Source: Trichomonas vaginalis G3 (lineage: Eukaryota; Parabasalia; Trichomonadida; Trichomonadidae). From it: a stretch of 64,000 nt of DNA. Position 1 is the stretch's first letter, and every line of letters starts with the position of its first letter. This document shows, one piece after another, positions 18,639 to 29,770 of the stretch. Under the pieces are notes generated by a model, which made no database searches, was not told the DNA's origin, and was given only the letters and a program-made list of their open reading frames with translations. Location of the stretch: contig NC_067205.1 in assembly GCF_026262505.1 (NCBI RefSeq), positions 9,796,001 to 9,860,000 of the forward strand, in the 5' to 3' direction. Made by a program: the position numbers and the translations under genes.

Positions 18639-19941
18639 TAGGGTGTCCAAAGGTGCGTTTAGCACAGCGCTCTATATGAGACTATTAAAGGAGATATATG
18701 CTGATTATAAATATATAATAAAAAATATGAATATATGTATATGATGAGTATGTTGTATTTTGGCGCCATGCCGGGATATAAAATGAATTTTGAGACAAGA
18801 GGCGGTTTCGCGGGAAATTTTGGCGGGATTTTTTTCCTTTTTTTAATGAATCATAAAGAAAACATCCTCGCTCTTGCAAAAAAATGCAAAGACTGTAAAA
18901 AATCTACGAGACATTGGTAAAATGCTTCGGTATGGATGCTCCTAGCTATTCCACTGTAACGTATCATTTTAGGATGTATCACTTCATGAACAAAAAGGCG
19001 CCCATCATAAAAATTGACAAAAAATCGCCGGATCAAAGAAAAATCAAAGCAATTCTTCAAGCGCTAGATGAAGACCCAAGAGCATCACTCAGAAGGATAG
19101 AGGAGATGACAAAGATACCACATACAACAGTCAGTTATTATCTGCACAATTATTTGAACTACAAACTAGCGTATACACGTTGGGTTCCGCACAACCTTAA
19201 TTCAGTTCAAAAAAAATCTAGAGTCCAATCTTCGAAAGAGCTCCTCTCTATATTGGGTGCGTATCAATCCAAGAAGTTTCGCTTTTTAGTAACAGGGGAC
19301 GAGTCTTGGTTTCAATATGCAACAGAAGCCAAAATCATGTGGATCCCGAAGGATGAAAATCCGCAAACATTCCCGAAGAAAAAAATTGACACACCAATGA
19401 TGATGTTGTCGGTTTTTTGGGGCGTGAATGGCATCATCGCAATTGATATTCTTCAAAAACCTAATACGATGAATGCTCAGTATCTAATTGACAATGTTCT
19501 TACTCAAATTATCAATTCTGATGAGTTTGAGAAATCCAAACAACAAAAACAAAAGTTTGCAATTCATTTTGATAATTCAAGAGTTCACAAAAGTCATAAG
19601 GTAATGAATTACTTGGTGGAAAACAATGTCAAAGTTGTTCCAAACCCAATTTATTCACCTGATATTGCACCCTCTGACTTTTATTTATTCGGCACGCTAA
19701 AAAAGAGAGCTGAAGGACGCGAATTCGCGAGTCCAGATGATCTTGAAAATTTTGTAAGAGAGCAATTTGAGCAATTTTCTCATGATGATTTAAAGCGTGT
19801 CTTTCAAGCCTGGATCGATCGCTGCGAACGCGTGATTGAATCCAATGGTGATTATATTTAAATAAACTTTATATATATGTAACTTGTTTATTTCTATTCG
19901 CAGTATTCAGGTTTGTGCTAAACACACCTTTGGACACCCTA
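18639..19941 (+). mobile_element. Mariner (Tvmar1-type) copy 1
   Basis: A 1303-bp element with 28-bp terminal inverted repeats (TAGGGTGTCCAAAGGTGYGT...; one mismatch between the two ends) and TA target duplications at 18637-18638 and 19942-19943. It matches copy 2 almost perfectly. Length, ends and the transposase fit Tvmar1 of T. vaginalis. Confidence 0.93.
18846..19861 (+). pseudogene. Mariner transposase, copy 1 (frameshifted near start)
   Basis: A DD34D mariner transposase. The catalytic aspartates lie in TGDESWFQYA, IHFDNSRVHKSH and YSPDIAPSDFYLF; an N-terminal helix-turn-helix region (RASLRRIEEMTKIPHTTVSYY) should bind the inverted repeats. The ATG at 18846 opens the same N-terminus as copy 2 (MNHKENILALAKKCKDCKK), but the poly-A run at about 18897-18902 is one base shorter than in copy 2, which shifts the frame. 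The C-terminal end is complete (...RVIESNGDYI). A downstream frame from about 18914 stays open to the stop, but it lacks the first ~24 residues. Confidence 0.88.
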
Positions 19942-19948
19942 TATAATG

Positions 19949-21189
19949 GTCATATTTGAATTCATAATCAATAAATATTTGTTAATTATTAGATCAGATT
20001 CTTTCAGATATGAAATTGAAACTTTTGTATTCGTTGTAATGGTATTAGTAGAAAAAAATGTTTTATATGTAAATGACATTGTTAATTTAGGGGATGAATA
20101 AACCGGACATAAAGCGTAATTAATAATCATTGTTGAATTAGGAAAAATTATGAGTTCAAGATTTTTGCAATAATCAAATACTTGGTTACCAAGAAAATCA
20201 ATATGTCCTAATAGTGTGACATTTATCAAATCATGACAAAAAATGAAAGCAGCACGTTCAATCCTTTTCACACTTTCTGGAATTATAATTGATACAAGTT
20301 TTGTTTCTGAAAATGAATCCTCTCCAATTGTTATGAGAGAACATGGAAATGCTATTGTTTTAAGATTTGAATTATAAAAACATCCATTTCCGATTGTTGT
20401 AACAGAATTTGGAATTTCTATTGATTTATAATTACATTGATAGAATAAATAATCTCCCAAAGTTGTGACACAATCCGGAATTTCATATGTTTCGATAGGT
20501 TTGCTACCAATAAAGAATAAAACACTTCTATTTGCAGAAAAAACAGTATTGTTATCTCCGATTTTTAAGAATGTATTTTTAGGATGAATTGTAAGATTTT
20601 TTAACGTGGAAGTAGAAAATGAATAACCATTAACATAAGCAACTTTTTCTGGAATCTGAAACGAGGCAATATTTGTTCTCCAAAATACACCATATTCTAA
20701 TGAAATTAAATTTGAACCTTCTTTAAAAATAACATTGCTTAGTCTATAGCAACTAGAAAAAGCATTTTTATCTATTTTTTCAACAGATGCTGGAATTGTA
20801 ATACTTGTTAATAATGTATTATATTCAAAGGCGCTACTTTGTATTTCGTGAAGTCCATTTGGTAAAAGTATTTCAGAAACTTTATAGCAAAACTCAAATG
20901 CAGTGTAATATTTTGTTGCAAGTTTATTGCAGGATGACAAATTAATAATAGTAAGATTCTTGCATTCACAAAAACTACTAAATCTAATTTTTGTTAAGTT
21001 AGGATTTTCTTCAAATGAAAACGAAATTAATGAACTTAGATGATAAAAGCATTTATCTTGTATCGCTTCACATTTAGCTGATATTCTGAGGTATGGAGAT
21101 GTATCGTTGACTTTTGTGAGAGTTTTTCCGTCATCTGAATAACAACTTTCATTAATATCTTTGTAAATAATAGACAAATTGGCAATCAT
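19949..21189 (-). CDS. 5' half of the split BspA-like gene
   Basis: The first ~413 codons of the interrupted gene, with about eleven LRRs. The pattern is seen well in LPNGLHEIQSSAFEYN, ITIPASVEKIDKNAFSSC and IEIPNSVTTIGNGCFYNS. If expressed it would read a few residues into the mariner end and stop there. I see no clear signal peptide at the N-terminus. The known family is secreted or surface-exposed in part without obvious classical signals. Confidence 0.75.
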
Positions 21190-21648
21190 AATGGTTTATC
21201 AATATATTATTTGTTAAGTAACAAATTCCTTTTGATCTTAGTGCTTTGTAAGATTAATTGTCAACTTGCCATATAAATCTTTGATTGAAATTACATATAC
21301 AAGCATAATGCCAAGAGTTTATACTCGGTGAATTTTTTTAAGGGAAGTTTTTTCCCTACATTTTTGATTACGATATGTAAACTAGCTTTCAATTTTATCA
21401 TTAAATAAAATCAGAATACCTTCTAAAGATATTGGTAGATAAAATTATTTCACATATAGTTTATGGGTGTACTGTAATCGGTTTGACACCCGCACTTTTT
21501 TCCCTTGGTTTCGAGATTTTTTTGCATGCCTTCAAATTATCATCCATATGAACGCTCATGAAAATTATAATTTGCAAGCTTTCTAAGTTATTACGATAGA
21601 TAGTTTTATTTTAGAGTATGATGAAAAAAACAAAAGGGATAGATTGTT

Positions 21649-23561
21649 TTATTTGGAAAGACGCTTTGAAAAGAGATTTGGAGAAGTATTTCCCATCTTT
21701 TCGAAAACTTGTAGATTTTGTGTTGCTTGAAGAACTTTACATGAAATCAAAAGCCTTCTCGGAATTCCAGAATCAATAATCATTTTGAGGAAACTAGGAG
21801 ATTTATTTTCAATGACAAGAGGACATACAAGTGAGTCACATTCAACAAATGAATTAGGTTGAACAGTTTCAACAGAAAGAGGGAAATTGATTTGTTTCAA
21901 ACTAGAGCATTTGTTGAATGAATATTCTTCAATCAATGTAACACTGTCAGGTGCAATAGTGATATTCTCGATATTGTCGCACTGATTGAAAGCGTAACTT
22001 CTAATTGATTTGCAGCTAATATTTAATGATTTTTCTGGTGATTTGCATGCATGTAAGAAGAGATGTTTTCCTGTTTCATCAATATAATAAAGTGTATTAT
22101 CAACACATTTGTAATTAGCTGTCTCAAAACTTTGCATTTTTTCAAGAGAAAAACATTCAAAAAATGCATGAAATCCTATATTACTTAATACATTTGTTGG
22201 AAGGAAATAAATAGTAGTTAATTTGGAACAATTTACAAATGAATAATTCTCAATTACAGAGAGTTGTGAACCTGTTTTAAAGTATAAACGAATAAATGTT
22301 GAATTTTCAAATGATTTTTGTCTTATTTTTGTTACTGTAGCAGGTATAGTTAAACCTTCAAAGTTATATCCCCAAAAATCATAAACTTCTGTTTGATCCG
22401 AATTCATAATCAACGCATTTTCATCTATAACAAGATTAGTTTCTTCCATAAATGAAATCAATACATTTGTTTTCCTTGAGATTGCATTAGAAGAAAATAA
22501 TGTTTTGTGTGTAAATGACACATTTAATTTAGGAGAATCGGATGAACTGAAAGAATCAGAATTAACGATCATTGGTGAATTAGGAAATATAATAAGTTCT
22601 AATGATGGACAATTTTTAATAATACTATTTTCGAAATAATCAATTTGCCCTAAAAATGTAATATTTTTAAGTTCACGAATGCTTGTTAAAGCATGGTATT
22701 CTATTCTTTTTACACTTTCTGGAATTGTAATTGTTGAAATTTCTGTATATTCGAAACATCCATCTTTTAGAGTCGTTACGGAGTTTGGAATTGTTATAGA
22801 TTTAATATGTAAATAATAGAAACAATAATCACCTAAAATGTTGACAGAATCTGGAATTTCATAACTTTCAATATGTGAATCAAAAACGAAGAATAAAATA
22901 CTATAATTTGCAGAAAAGATGATATTATCTTTAAATTTCAAGTGATTATTATTGGGATGAATTTGAAGATTTGTTATTCGTCCTCTAGATAATGCAGTTC
23001 CTGAGATATTAGAAACATTTTCGGGAATTTCAAACGATAAAACATTAGTATTCCAAAAAACTGCATTTTCTAATGTTTCTAGATTTGATCCAGGTTCAAA
23101 AGTGACATTTTTAAAGGTAGAACAGCTAGAAAATGCATTAGAACCTATTTTTCTTACAGAAGCAGGTATTGTTACGTTAGATATTTTCTCGCATGAAGAA
23201 AAAGCAGAATTTAGTATTTCTTGAAGGCTATTTGGTAGAAGAATCTCAGTAACATTCTTACAATATGCAAATGCCTCTATGGAAATAGTTTATAGCATGC
23301 TGCACATTGATAAATTAACAATAGTTAGACCTTTACAACCCGAAAAAGCATAATTCCCAATTATTCTTAAGCTAGGGTTTTCATAGAACGTAAATGAAAG
23401 TAATCAATCTAGTCGAGAGAAGCAATTATTTTGAATAATTTCACATTCAGCAAATATTTTGAGATGAGGTGATTGATCATTGACTTCATTGAGTATTTTC
23501 CTGTCGGATGAATAGCATCAGGTCGGAATATCTGTGTAAGAAAGACATAAAAAAAGAACAT
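21649..23561 (-). pseudogene. BspA-like gene, decayed at its 5' end
   Basis: A paralogue of the flanking BspA-like genes. From about 23289 down to 21649 the frame is open and carries good LRRs (IPDSVNILGDYCFYYL, ITIPNSVTTLKDGCFEYT), ending ...SPNLFSKRLSK. Upstream the same family can be followed to an ATG near 23559-23561, but with in-frame stops (for example 23290-23292 and one in the SRLD*LLSF stretch) and at least two single-base shifts in homopolymer runs (near 23340 and in the poly-T after the ATG). Unlike its neighbours it has no transposon insertion; it has simply eroded at the 5' end. A shortened product from a downstream start is possible. Confidence 0.75.
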
Positions 23562-25262
23562 TATTTTTAATATTTTTCGTGTCTCAATTTATTCGGTTTT
23601 AATTGAGTTGTAAAAAAATTGAAAGCTAGTCTTCTGTGAATGATTTGAAGCAACAATATTGAGGTATAATGTTTGCAATTAGTACAAAAATTTCTCGAAG
23701 AATTTCAATATTTTGATATTTTCAAATTGTGAAGCTTTTTTTGATTCAATATTTTAATCAATATAAATCGACTATTTTCGTTTAATTGGAATTAAAAATC
23801 AAATATGTTTTATCAATATACTTTCAAAAATTGAAAGCTACTCAAAATATGGCATTCTATATAAATCATGAACATCTTAATTGTATATAATTTTAAATTT
23901 TGTAAATTTTGTATATCTATCGTTTTTTTTAAGCGATGTAGACATACTGAAAAGCCACTTTTTCACACCTTTCCTCTCATTTTCGCCTGACATTCTATCG
24001 TATTTTTAATCCATTATATCTTATTGGGCGAAATTGGCGCCCTTCGGACGCCAATTTCGCCGGAAATTTTTTAAGAATTGCCAAAATGACTTCAGAATTG
24101 CCAAGTCTGCATCATTAATAATCTTTAATTAGTTGATAGCCTCCCGCCTGACATTTGACGCGGCAAATTAGAAAAGTGCAAAATTTTTATTACGAATTGG
24201 AATGTGAACATTCATAGAGAAACCTTCTTGAAAGAACTTTTTATAGGCAAAGAATGATTTCAGAATCAGACTATGCTTACAAGTCTTTAATAATAGTTTA
24301 TGAAATTGAATTTTTGACTTTCAATTTAGTGGTTGAATAGTATTTTCCTTTAATTAGTTCATACTCAGAAATAATTTACAATAATATTCACTTTACACCA
24401 CATAAGATCCATCACAATTACCAATATCTATCATCATAATATAAAAAAACATTGAGGCTATAATTTTGGCATACACCCTTCACAATATGGATTGTGAGTC
24501 GGATTTTTCCAAAAAATAATTACTGAACAAATTATATATTTGCCATAAATTATCTTGGAAATTTGATTAAGTCTTTGACAAAATAACGCCAAATATTGCT
24601 AATATAGTATTTTTAATTTGTTGGAAATGTTTTTATGAATAAATAAATTTTTATAATCCCAAATTCTAAATAACAAACAATATTTATCTACATTGGATGT
24701 TATTTTGAGAGAATATATTATTATAATCAGACTTTGTAGATTTGTTATTCCTTAATAAAGGAATATTATTTTCACAAAATATCAAATATCGATGGTCAAA
24801 GTTAATACTTATCCTTTTCTATCTATTTATATGTATTATCCAATATATAAACAGGTAGATATTGAAGTATTAATGGAAATTTGATCAAAAGATCAAGAAA
24901 ATCATGAGGTAATATATATGAACAACTGCATCACAAAGGTGCTCTATGGATGAACATTAATCGTTGAAACAAGTTTAGCTTGGATATGATGGTTAGAGTT
25001 AATACAATTATAAAAGAATCGGTAATTACATAGTTATTACAAATTTCTAAAGATTTGTAAACGGAATCAGATAAACTGCTATATTTGCAACAAAATATTT
25101 TATTTAAGAGTTGTTAGGTTGATAAAAATTTACCAAACCTATGATGGAATTGTAATACACAGCTTTATTCATTTTTTACCGAGAACTATATCTGTGCACA
25201 ATGTTTTAATATGAAATTGTTTGCACAATGAAATATATATCATTTGTTGATAAATTCTATTT
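23562..25262. other. Gene-free AT-rich spacer with one GC-rich hairpin
   Basis: 1.7 kb without a convincing gene. It contains a perfect 13-bp GC-rich inverted repeat at 24027-24061 and two copies of CGCCTGACATT (about 23985 and 24147); otherwise I see nothing. Confidence 0.7.
24027..24061. repeat. Perfect 13-bp hairpin with TTCG loop
   Basis: GGCGAAATTGGCG pairs perfectly with CGCCAATTTCGCC across a 9-base loop CCCTTCGGA that contains a C-TTCG-G tetraloop. It stands out as GC-rich in very AT-rich DNA. It could be a structured RNA, the centre of a small foldback element, or chance. Confidence 0.7.
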
Positions 25263-27077
25263 TTATTTAGAAAGATGTTTCCAGAAAAGACTTGGTGAAT
25301 TACTAACTATTCGTTTTATTATTTGGATATTATATGATCCAGCAAGAATATGACATGAAAACAGCAGGCGACTAGGAATACCTGAATCAACAATCATTCT
25401 TAGGTAATCAATAGTTATATTTTCAATAATTAAAGGGCAACGAAGAGAAGGACAATCAGTGAATGAATTAGATTCAACTGTTTCAACTGAAAGTGGGAAG
25501 TTGATATATTTAAGATTCTTGCAACTGTAAAATGAAAATTTTTCAATCAGGGAAACACTGTTTGGGGAAATACTAATGTTATAAACATTATTGCAATCAG
25601 TGAACGAGTAACTACAGATAACATTGCAGTTGAGAATTAGCACTTTGTCTGATGAGTTAAATGCATGAAAGATGAGATCTATTCCTGTTTCATTTTTGTA
25701 GTAAAGAGTATTATCAAAGCATTTATATTTGTCTGAATCAAAATTACTTATGTTTTCAAGTGAATTACAGCCTGAAAATGAATTGAATGATATTTTCAGT
25801 AGATTATTTGTTTCACTAAAAATGATTGATTTAAGACTAACACAGTTTGCGAACGCATGCTCAGATATTATTTCAATAGACGAAGGAATTTTAATACTTT
25901 CTAATGAATAGCATTTTTCGAATGATTTGTATGCAATTTTTGCTGCATTATCTCGAATCTTAACATCAGCCAATTTAATACATCCACTAAAACAATTTTC
26001 AAGAACATCTGCAATATTACTCACATTAACTAGATTATTGCAATTCTCAAATGCATTTCTCATAACAACTAATTGATTCGATGCAAAATTCGCAGATCTC
26101 AATTTTATGCAGTCTTTAAATGATTCAATTCCTAAAAACCTCAATAAAGTTGGAGAAAAGTCAAATGAACTTAAATTTGAACATTTTCTAAATGCATATT
26201 TCTCAATTGTTGAAAGTTGTGAATCTGCTTCAAAACCTATCTGGGAAATTGTTGAATTTTCAAAAGCACTTTCCTTGATTGTTGTTATATTTTTAGGGAT
26301 CATAATATTAGTGTTTAATCCCCAATATTCATAAATTTCTGTTTGATTTGATTTCATAATAAACAATTGAGGCGTAATAATAAGATTTGATTCATTTATG
26401 TAAGAAATCAAAACTTTTGTATCTCTTTCAATAGCTGTAGAAGAAAAGAATGTTTTGCAAGTGAATGATAATCTTGCTTTAGGAGTAGTAGTTGAAATAA
26501 ACAAAGGTGCATTAACAATCATTGGTGTATCAGGAAAGCTTATGAGATCAAGAATATCGCACTGATAAAATATATATCCATCAAAAAAATCAACTGGTCC
26601 TAAAAATTTTACACTTGTCATACGACGACAATCACGGAAAGCATCATCATCAATTCTTTTTACACTTTCTGGAATTATTATTGATTCGAGGTATGAATCA
26701 TAAAAGCACATATATTCGATTGTTGTTAGAGTATTAGGTAATTTTATTGTTCTAAAATAAGCTCTGAAGAAGCAAAATGTTATTATGGTTGTGACTGGTT
26801 CTGGAACCTCAAATGAAGATAAATATTTTTTCCCAACGAAAAATAAAATACTTCTATTTGCAGACAAAACAGAATTGTCAGGTCCAAGTGTTAGATATTT
26901 ATTTTTTGGATGAATTGTTAGATCATTTATATAAAGACTAGATAAAGCATATCCATGTACATATGCAACATTTTCTGGAATTTGAAATGTATAAATTAGA
27001 TCATCGAGTGAAAATACTCCTTGCACTAATGAAGTTAATTTTGAACCCTCTGCAAATTTAACATATCGAAGATTATA

Positions 27078-28380
27078 TAGGGTGTCCAAAGGTGTGTTTA
27101 GCACAAACCTGAATACTGCGAATAGAAATAAACAAGTTACATATATATAAAGTTTATTTAAATATAATCACCATTGGATTCAATCACGCGTTCGCAGCGA
27201 TCGATCCAGGCTTGAAAGACACGCTTTAAATCATCATGAGAAAATTGCTCAAATTACTCTCTTACAAAATTTTCAAGATCATCTGGACTCGCGAATTCGC
27301 GACCTTCAGCTCTCTTTTTTAGCGTGCCGAATAAATAAAAGTCAGAGGGTGCAATATCAGGTGAATAAATTGGGTTTGGAACAACTTTGACATTGTTTTC
27401 CACCAAGTAATTCATTACCTTATGACTTTTGTGAACTCTTGAATTATCAAAATGAATTGCAAACTTTTGTTTTTGTTGTTTGGATTTCTCAAACTCATCA
27501 GAATTGATAATTTGAGTAAGAACATTGTCAATTAGATACTGAGCATTCATCGTATTAGGTTTTTGAAGAATATCAATTGCGATGATGCCATTCACGCCCC
27601 CAAAAACCGACAACATCATCATTGGTGTGTCAATTTTTTTCTTCGGGAATGTTTGCGGATTTTCATCCTTCGGGATCCACATGATTTTGGCTTCTGTTGC
27701 ATATTGAAACCAAGACTCGTCCCCTGTTACTAAAAAGCGAAACTTCTTGGATTGATATGCACCCAATATAGAGAGGAGCTCTTTCGAAGATTGGACTCTA
27801 GATTTTTTTTGAACTGAATTAAGGTTGTGCGGAACCCAACGTGTATACGCTAGTTTGTAGTTCAAATAATTGTGCAGATAATAACTGACTGTTGTATGTG
27901 GTATCTTTGTCATCTCCTCTATCCTTCTGAGTGATGCTCTTGGGTCTTCATCTAGCGCTTGAAGAATTGCTTTGATTTTTCTTTGATCCGGCGATTTTTT
28001 GTCAATTTTTATGATGGGCGCCTTTTTGTTCATGAAGTGATACATCCTAAAATGATACGTTACAGTGGAATAGCTAGGAGCATCCATACCGAAGCATTTT
28101 ACCAATGTCTCGTAGATTTTTTTACAGTCTTTGCATTTTTTTGCAAGAGCGAGGATGTTTTCTTTATGATTCATTAAAAAAATGAAAAAATCCCGCCAAA
28201 ATTTCCCGCGAAACCACCTCTTGTCTCAAAATTCATTTTATATCCCGGCATGGCGCCAAAATACAACATACTCATCATATACATATATTCATATTTTTTA
28301 TTATATATTTATAATCAGCATATATCTTCTTTAATAGTCTCATATAGAGCGCTGTGCTAAACGCACCTTTGGACACCCTA
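27078..28380 (-). mobile_element. Mariner (Tvmar1-type) copy 2
   Basis: 1303 bp, same length and ends as copy 1 but in reverse orientation, with TA duplications at 27076-27077 and 28381-28382. Differences from copy 1 are few: a one-base poly-A difference, a W/G codon change in the VFxGVNG segment, and a handful of substitutions. That fits very recent insertion. Confidence 0.93.
27158..28174 (-). pseudogene. Mariner transposase, copy 2 (early stop near C-terminus)
   Basis: ATG at 28174; open for 306 codons with all three catalytic aspartates (TGDESWF, IHFDNSR, SPDIAPSDF). A CAA-to-TAA change relative to copy 1 stops it at 27254-27256, removing the last ~32 residues (QFEQFSHDDLKRVFQAW...). The family's normal end lies at 27158. 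The N-terminus is intact here, whereas it is shifted in copy 1, so the two copies have complementary lesions. Whether the shortened protein is active cannot be told from sequence. Confidence 0.88.
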
Positions 28381-28387
28381 TAAGATT

Positions 28388-28814
28388 GATAAAATGCATT
28401 CTCGCCTATTTTTTCAACAGATGCTGGAATTGTAATATTTACTAATTTTTCAACACCGAGAAAAGCTTGGAATTGAATTTCAAGAAGTCCTTCTGGTAGA
28501 ATTACTTCAGTAACTGATTTACAAAATTCAAATGCTGTTTTACCTATTATTTTAAGTTTATTGCATGTCGATAAATTAACAGTGGTTAGGTTCGGGCAAT
28601 ATGCAAAACTAAAAGTCCCAATTGTTGTTAATTGAGGATTATCTTCAAATGTAAATGAAATTAATGAATCTTGAAAGCGTCCTTTTATTATTTCACATGC
28701 AGCTGATATTTTGAGGTATGAGTATTGATCTGTGACTCTATTGAGTGTTTTTCCATCAGTTGAATAACAACTTCTGTTAATATCTTGATAAATGATATTT
28801 AAAAAGAAAATCAT
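28388..28814 (-). CDS. 5' part of the split BspA-like gene
   Basis: The first ~145 codons of the interrupted gene: a cap region with CYSTDGKTLNRVTDQYSYLKIS, shared with the 21189 paralogue, then LRRs (LPEGLLEIQFQAFLGV, ITIPASVEKIGENAFYQS). Beyond this the reading frame passes into the mariner and ends at about 28275. Confidence 0.7.
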
Positions 28815-29011
28815 AACAATGAAATTAGGCCTTTATTTTGTTCGCTCTTGATTATTGATGTTAAATGTTCATTTTGCCTAAAATCGAAAATTGTTGAATT
28901 AATAGAAAAGAAATATTGATGGTAATCATCAGCACAAGCCATATTTAGTGATATGGGAAAAATATTCCCAGTTCAATTTATTTCAGCTCGAGTTTGACAC
29001 CATAAAAAATA

Positions 29012-29022
29012 AAAAAGTGACA
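29012..29022 (+). promoter_or_regulatory. AAAAAGTGACA start-proximal motif
   Basis: One base before the ATG of the Frag1-like gene. The same AAAAGTG(A/T)CA occurs just upstream of several other starts in the window (36319, 42966, 59255, 62555, 62803). Likely an initiator-type core promoter element. Confidence 0.5.
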
Positions 29023-29023
29023 G

Positions 29024-29707
29024 ATGAATACGAATAAATCGCGAATAGTCCAATTCCCTGCTAAATGGGTATATATTTTTTCATGTGTATTTCCTTTAGT
29101 TATGATAGCAATTGCAGTGAGTATTTATTATACTCTCAAACATAACAAAGTTTATAAATATACAATTGTTACAATTTCCGAGTCAGTTGTGTTCCTCCCA
29201 GAATCAAGGATATTCAACATCAGTATGACAATCATGGCCCTTCTTCAATCTGTAGTATTTATCTTGCGCCATCATTATTTAAACGTTATTATTACAAGAG
29301 AATCAAAATGGTACCTTCACCTTCTTAAATGGATATGCATAATCTTCGCTTTCGTGTCTCCACCAGCTTTTATTGGTCTTGCAAACTTTACAGTACGAGA
29401 ATTCTTTAATGTCCACAACATGTGCGCTTTTATCTACTTTTACACTGTTAGCTTCTACTTTTTATGCTACGACATCATAATTATTTGCGTTAAAAAGAAA
29501 ATAAAATGGTATTCGATGTTTGTTACAATTTTAGGCATAATTTGTCTACAATTATCATTATGGCCTTTATTCATAGACCCTCACAATAATACAATCGTAT
29601 CTACAACTTCAGTTTTCGAATTTATAACTGTATTCTTATTCACCCTCAAAACTACATTAACATTGGTTGACTTACCACCTCACGGCATTAAATTTTACTC
29701 TAAGTAA
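29024..29707 (+). CDS. Frag1/DRAM/Sfk1-like multi-span membrane protein
   Basis: 227 residues with about six hydrophobic segments (near residues 15-38, 64-82, 97-118, 130-152, 160-180 and 197-215). The order of features fits the Frag1/DRAM/Sfk1 family: ISESVVFLPESRIFNI after the first loop, then RHHYLN, GLANF and HNMCAFIYF, and a final T-x-V-F-E-F before the last span. Members act at endomembranes or the plasma membrane (GPI-anchor remodelling, autophagy, PI4-kinase regulation). Which role applies here is unknown. The stop overlaps a TAAA, a poly(A)-signal-like feature common in this organism. Confidence 0.6.
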   Translation: MNTNKSRIVQFPAKWVYIFSCVFPLVMIAIAVSIYYTLKHNKVYKYTIVTISESVVFLPESRIFNISMTIMALLQSVVFILRHHYLNVIITRESKWYLHLLKWICIIFAFVSPPAFIGLANFTVREFFNVHNMCAFIYFYTVSFYFLCYDIIIICVKKKIKWYSMFVTILGIICLQLSLWPLFIDPHNNTIVSTTSVFEFITVFLFTLKTTLTLVDLPPHGIKFYSK

Positions 29708-29770
29708 AAGTGTTTTTGGTTGTATTAAAGTAAAAGAACATTTTATTGTTTATTTCTTAAAAAAATTATT

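Larger units (their letters stand above)
17566..21189 (-). pseudogene. BspA-like leucine-rich-repeat gene, split by mariner
   Basis: A TpLRR/BspA-like surface-type protein gene, start ATG at 21189 (MIANLSIIYKDINES), stop at 17566-17568. Both parts carry the repeat pattern IPxSVxxIxxxAFxxCxxLxxI. A mariner at 18639-19941 splits it inside the linker NSNMTI|IYEYWCFD. Leaving out the 1303-bp element and one TA gives a continuous 2319-bp frame (772 codons) that aligns with the paralogue at 25263-28814 (SNQTEIYEYWG), so the insertion is clean and the rest of the gene is undamaged. BspA-like proteins form a very large Trichomonas family, some of them on the cell surface. The C-terminus (CIYGIGAITFLLTSYF) differs from its neighbours. 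Confidence 0.85.
25263..28814 (-). pseudogene. BspA-like leucine-rich-repeat gene, split by mariner
   Basis: Start ATG at 28814 (MIFFLNIIYQDINRS), stop at 25263. TpLRR repeats run through both parts (IPKNITTIKESAFENS, IPSSIEIISEHAFANC). The mariner at 27078-28380 lies inside ...ENAFYQSY|NLRYVKFAEGS. Without the 1303-bp element and one TA the frame is continuous over 2247 bp (748 codons), so the gene body is undamaged apart from the insertion. The C-terminus SPSLFWKHLSK matches the decayed middle paralogue (SPNLFSKRLSK). As it stands no full protein can be made; the 3' part alone has an in-frame ATG provided by the mariner end at 27104. Confidence 0.85.
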
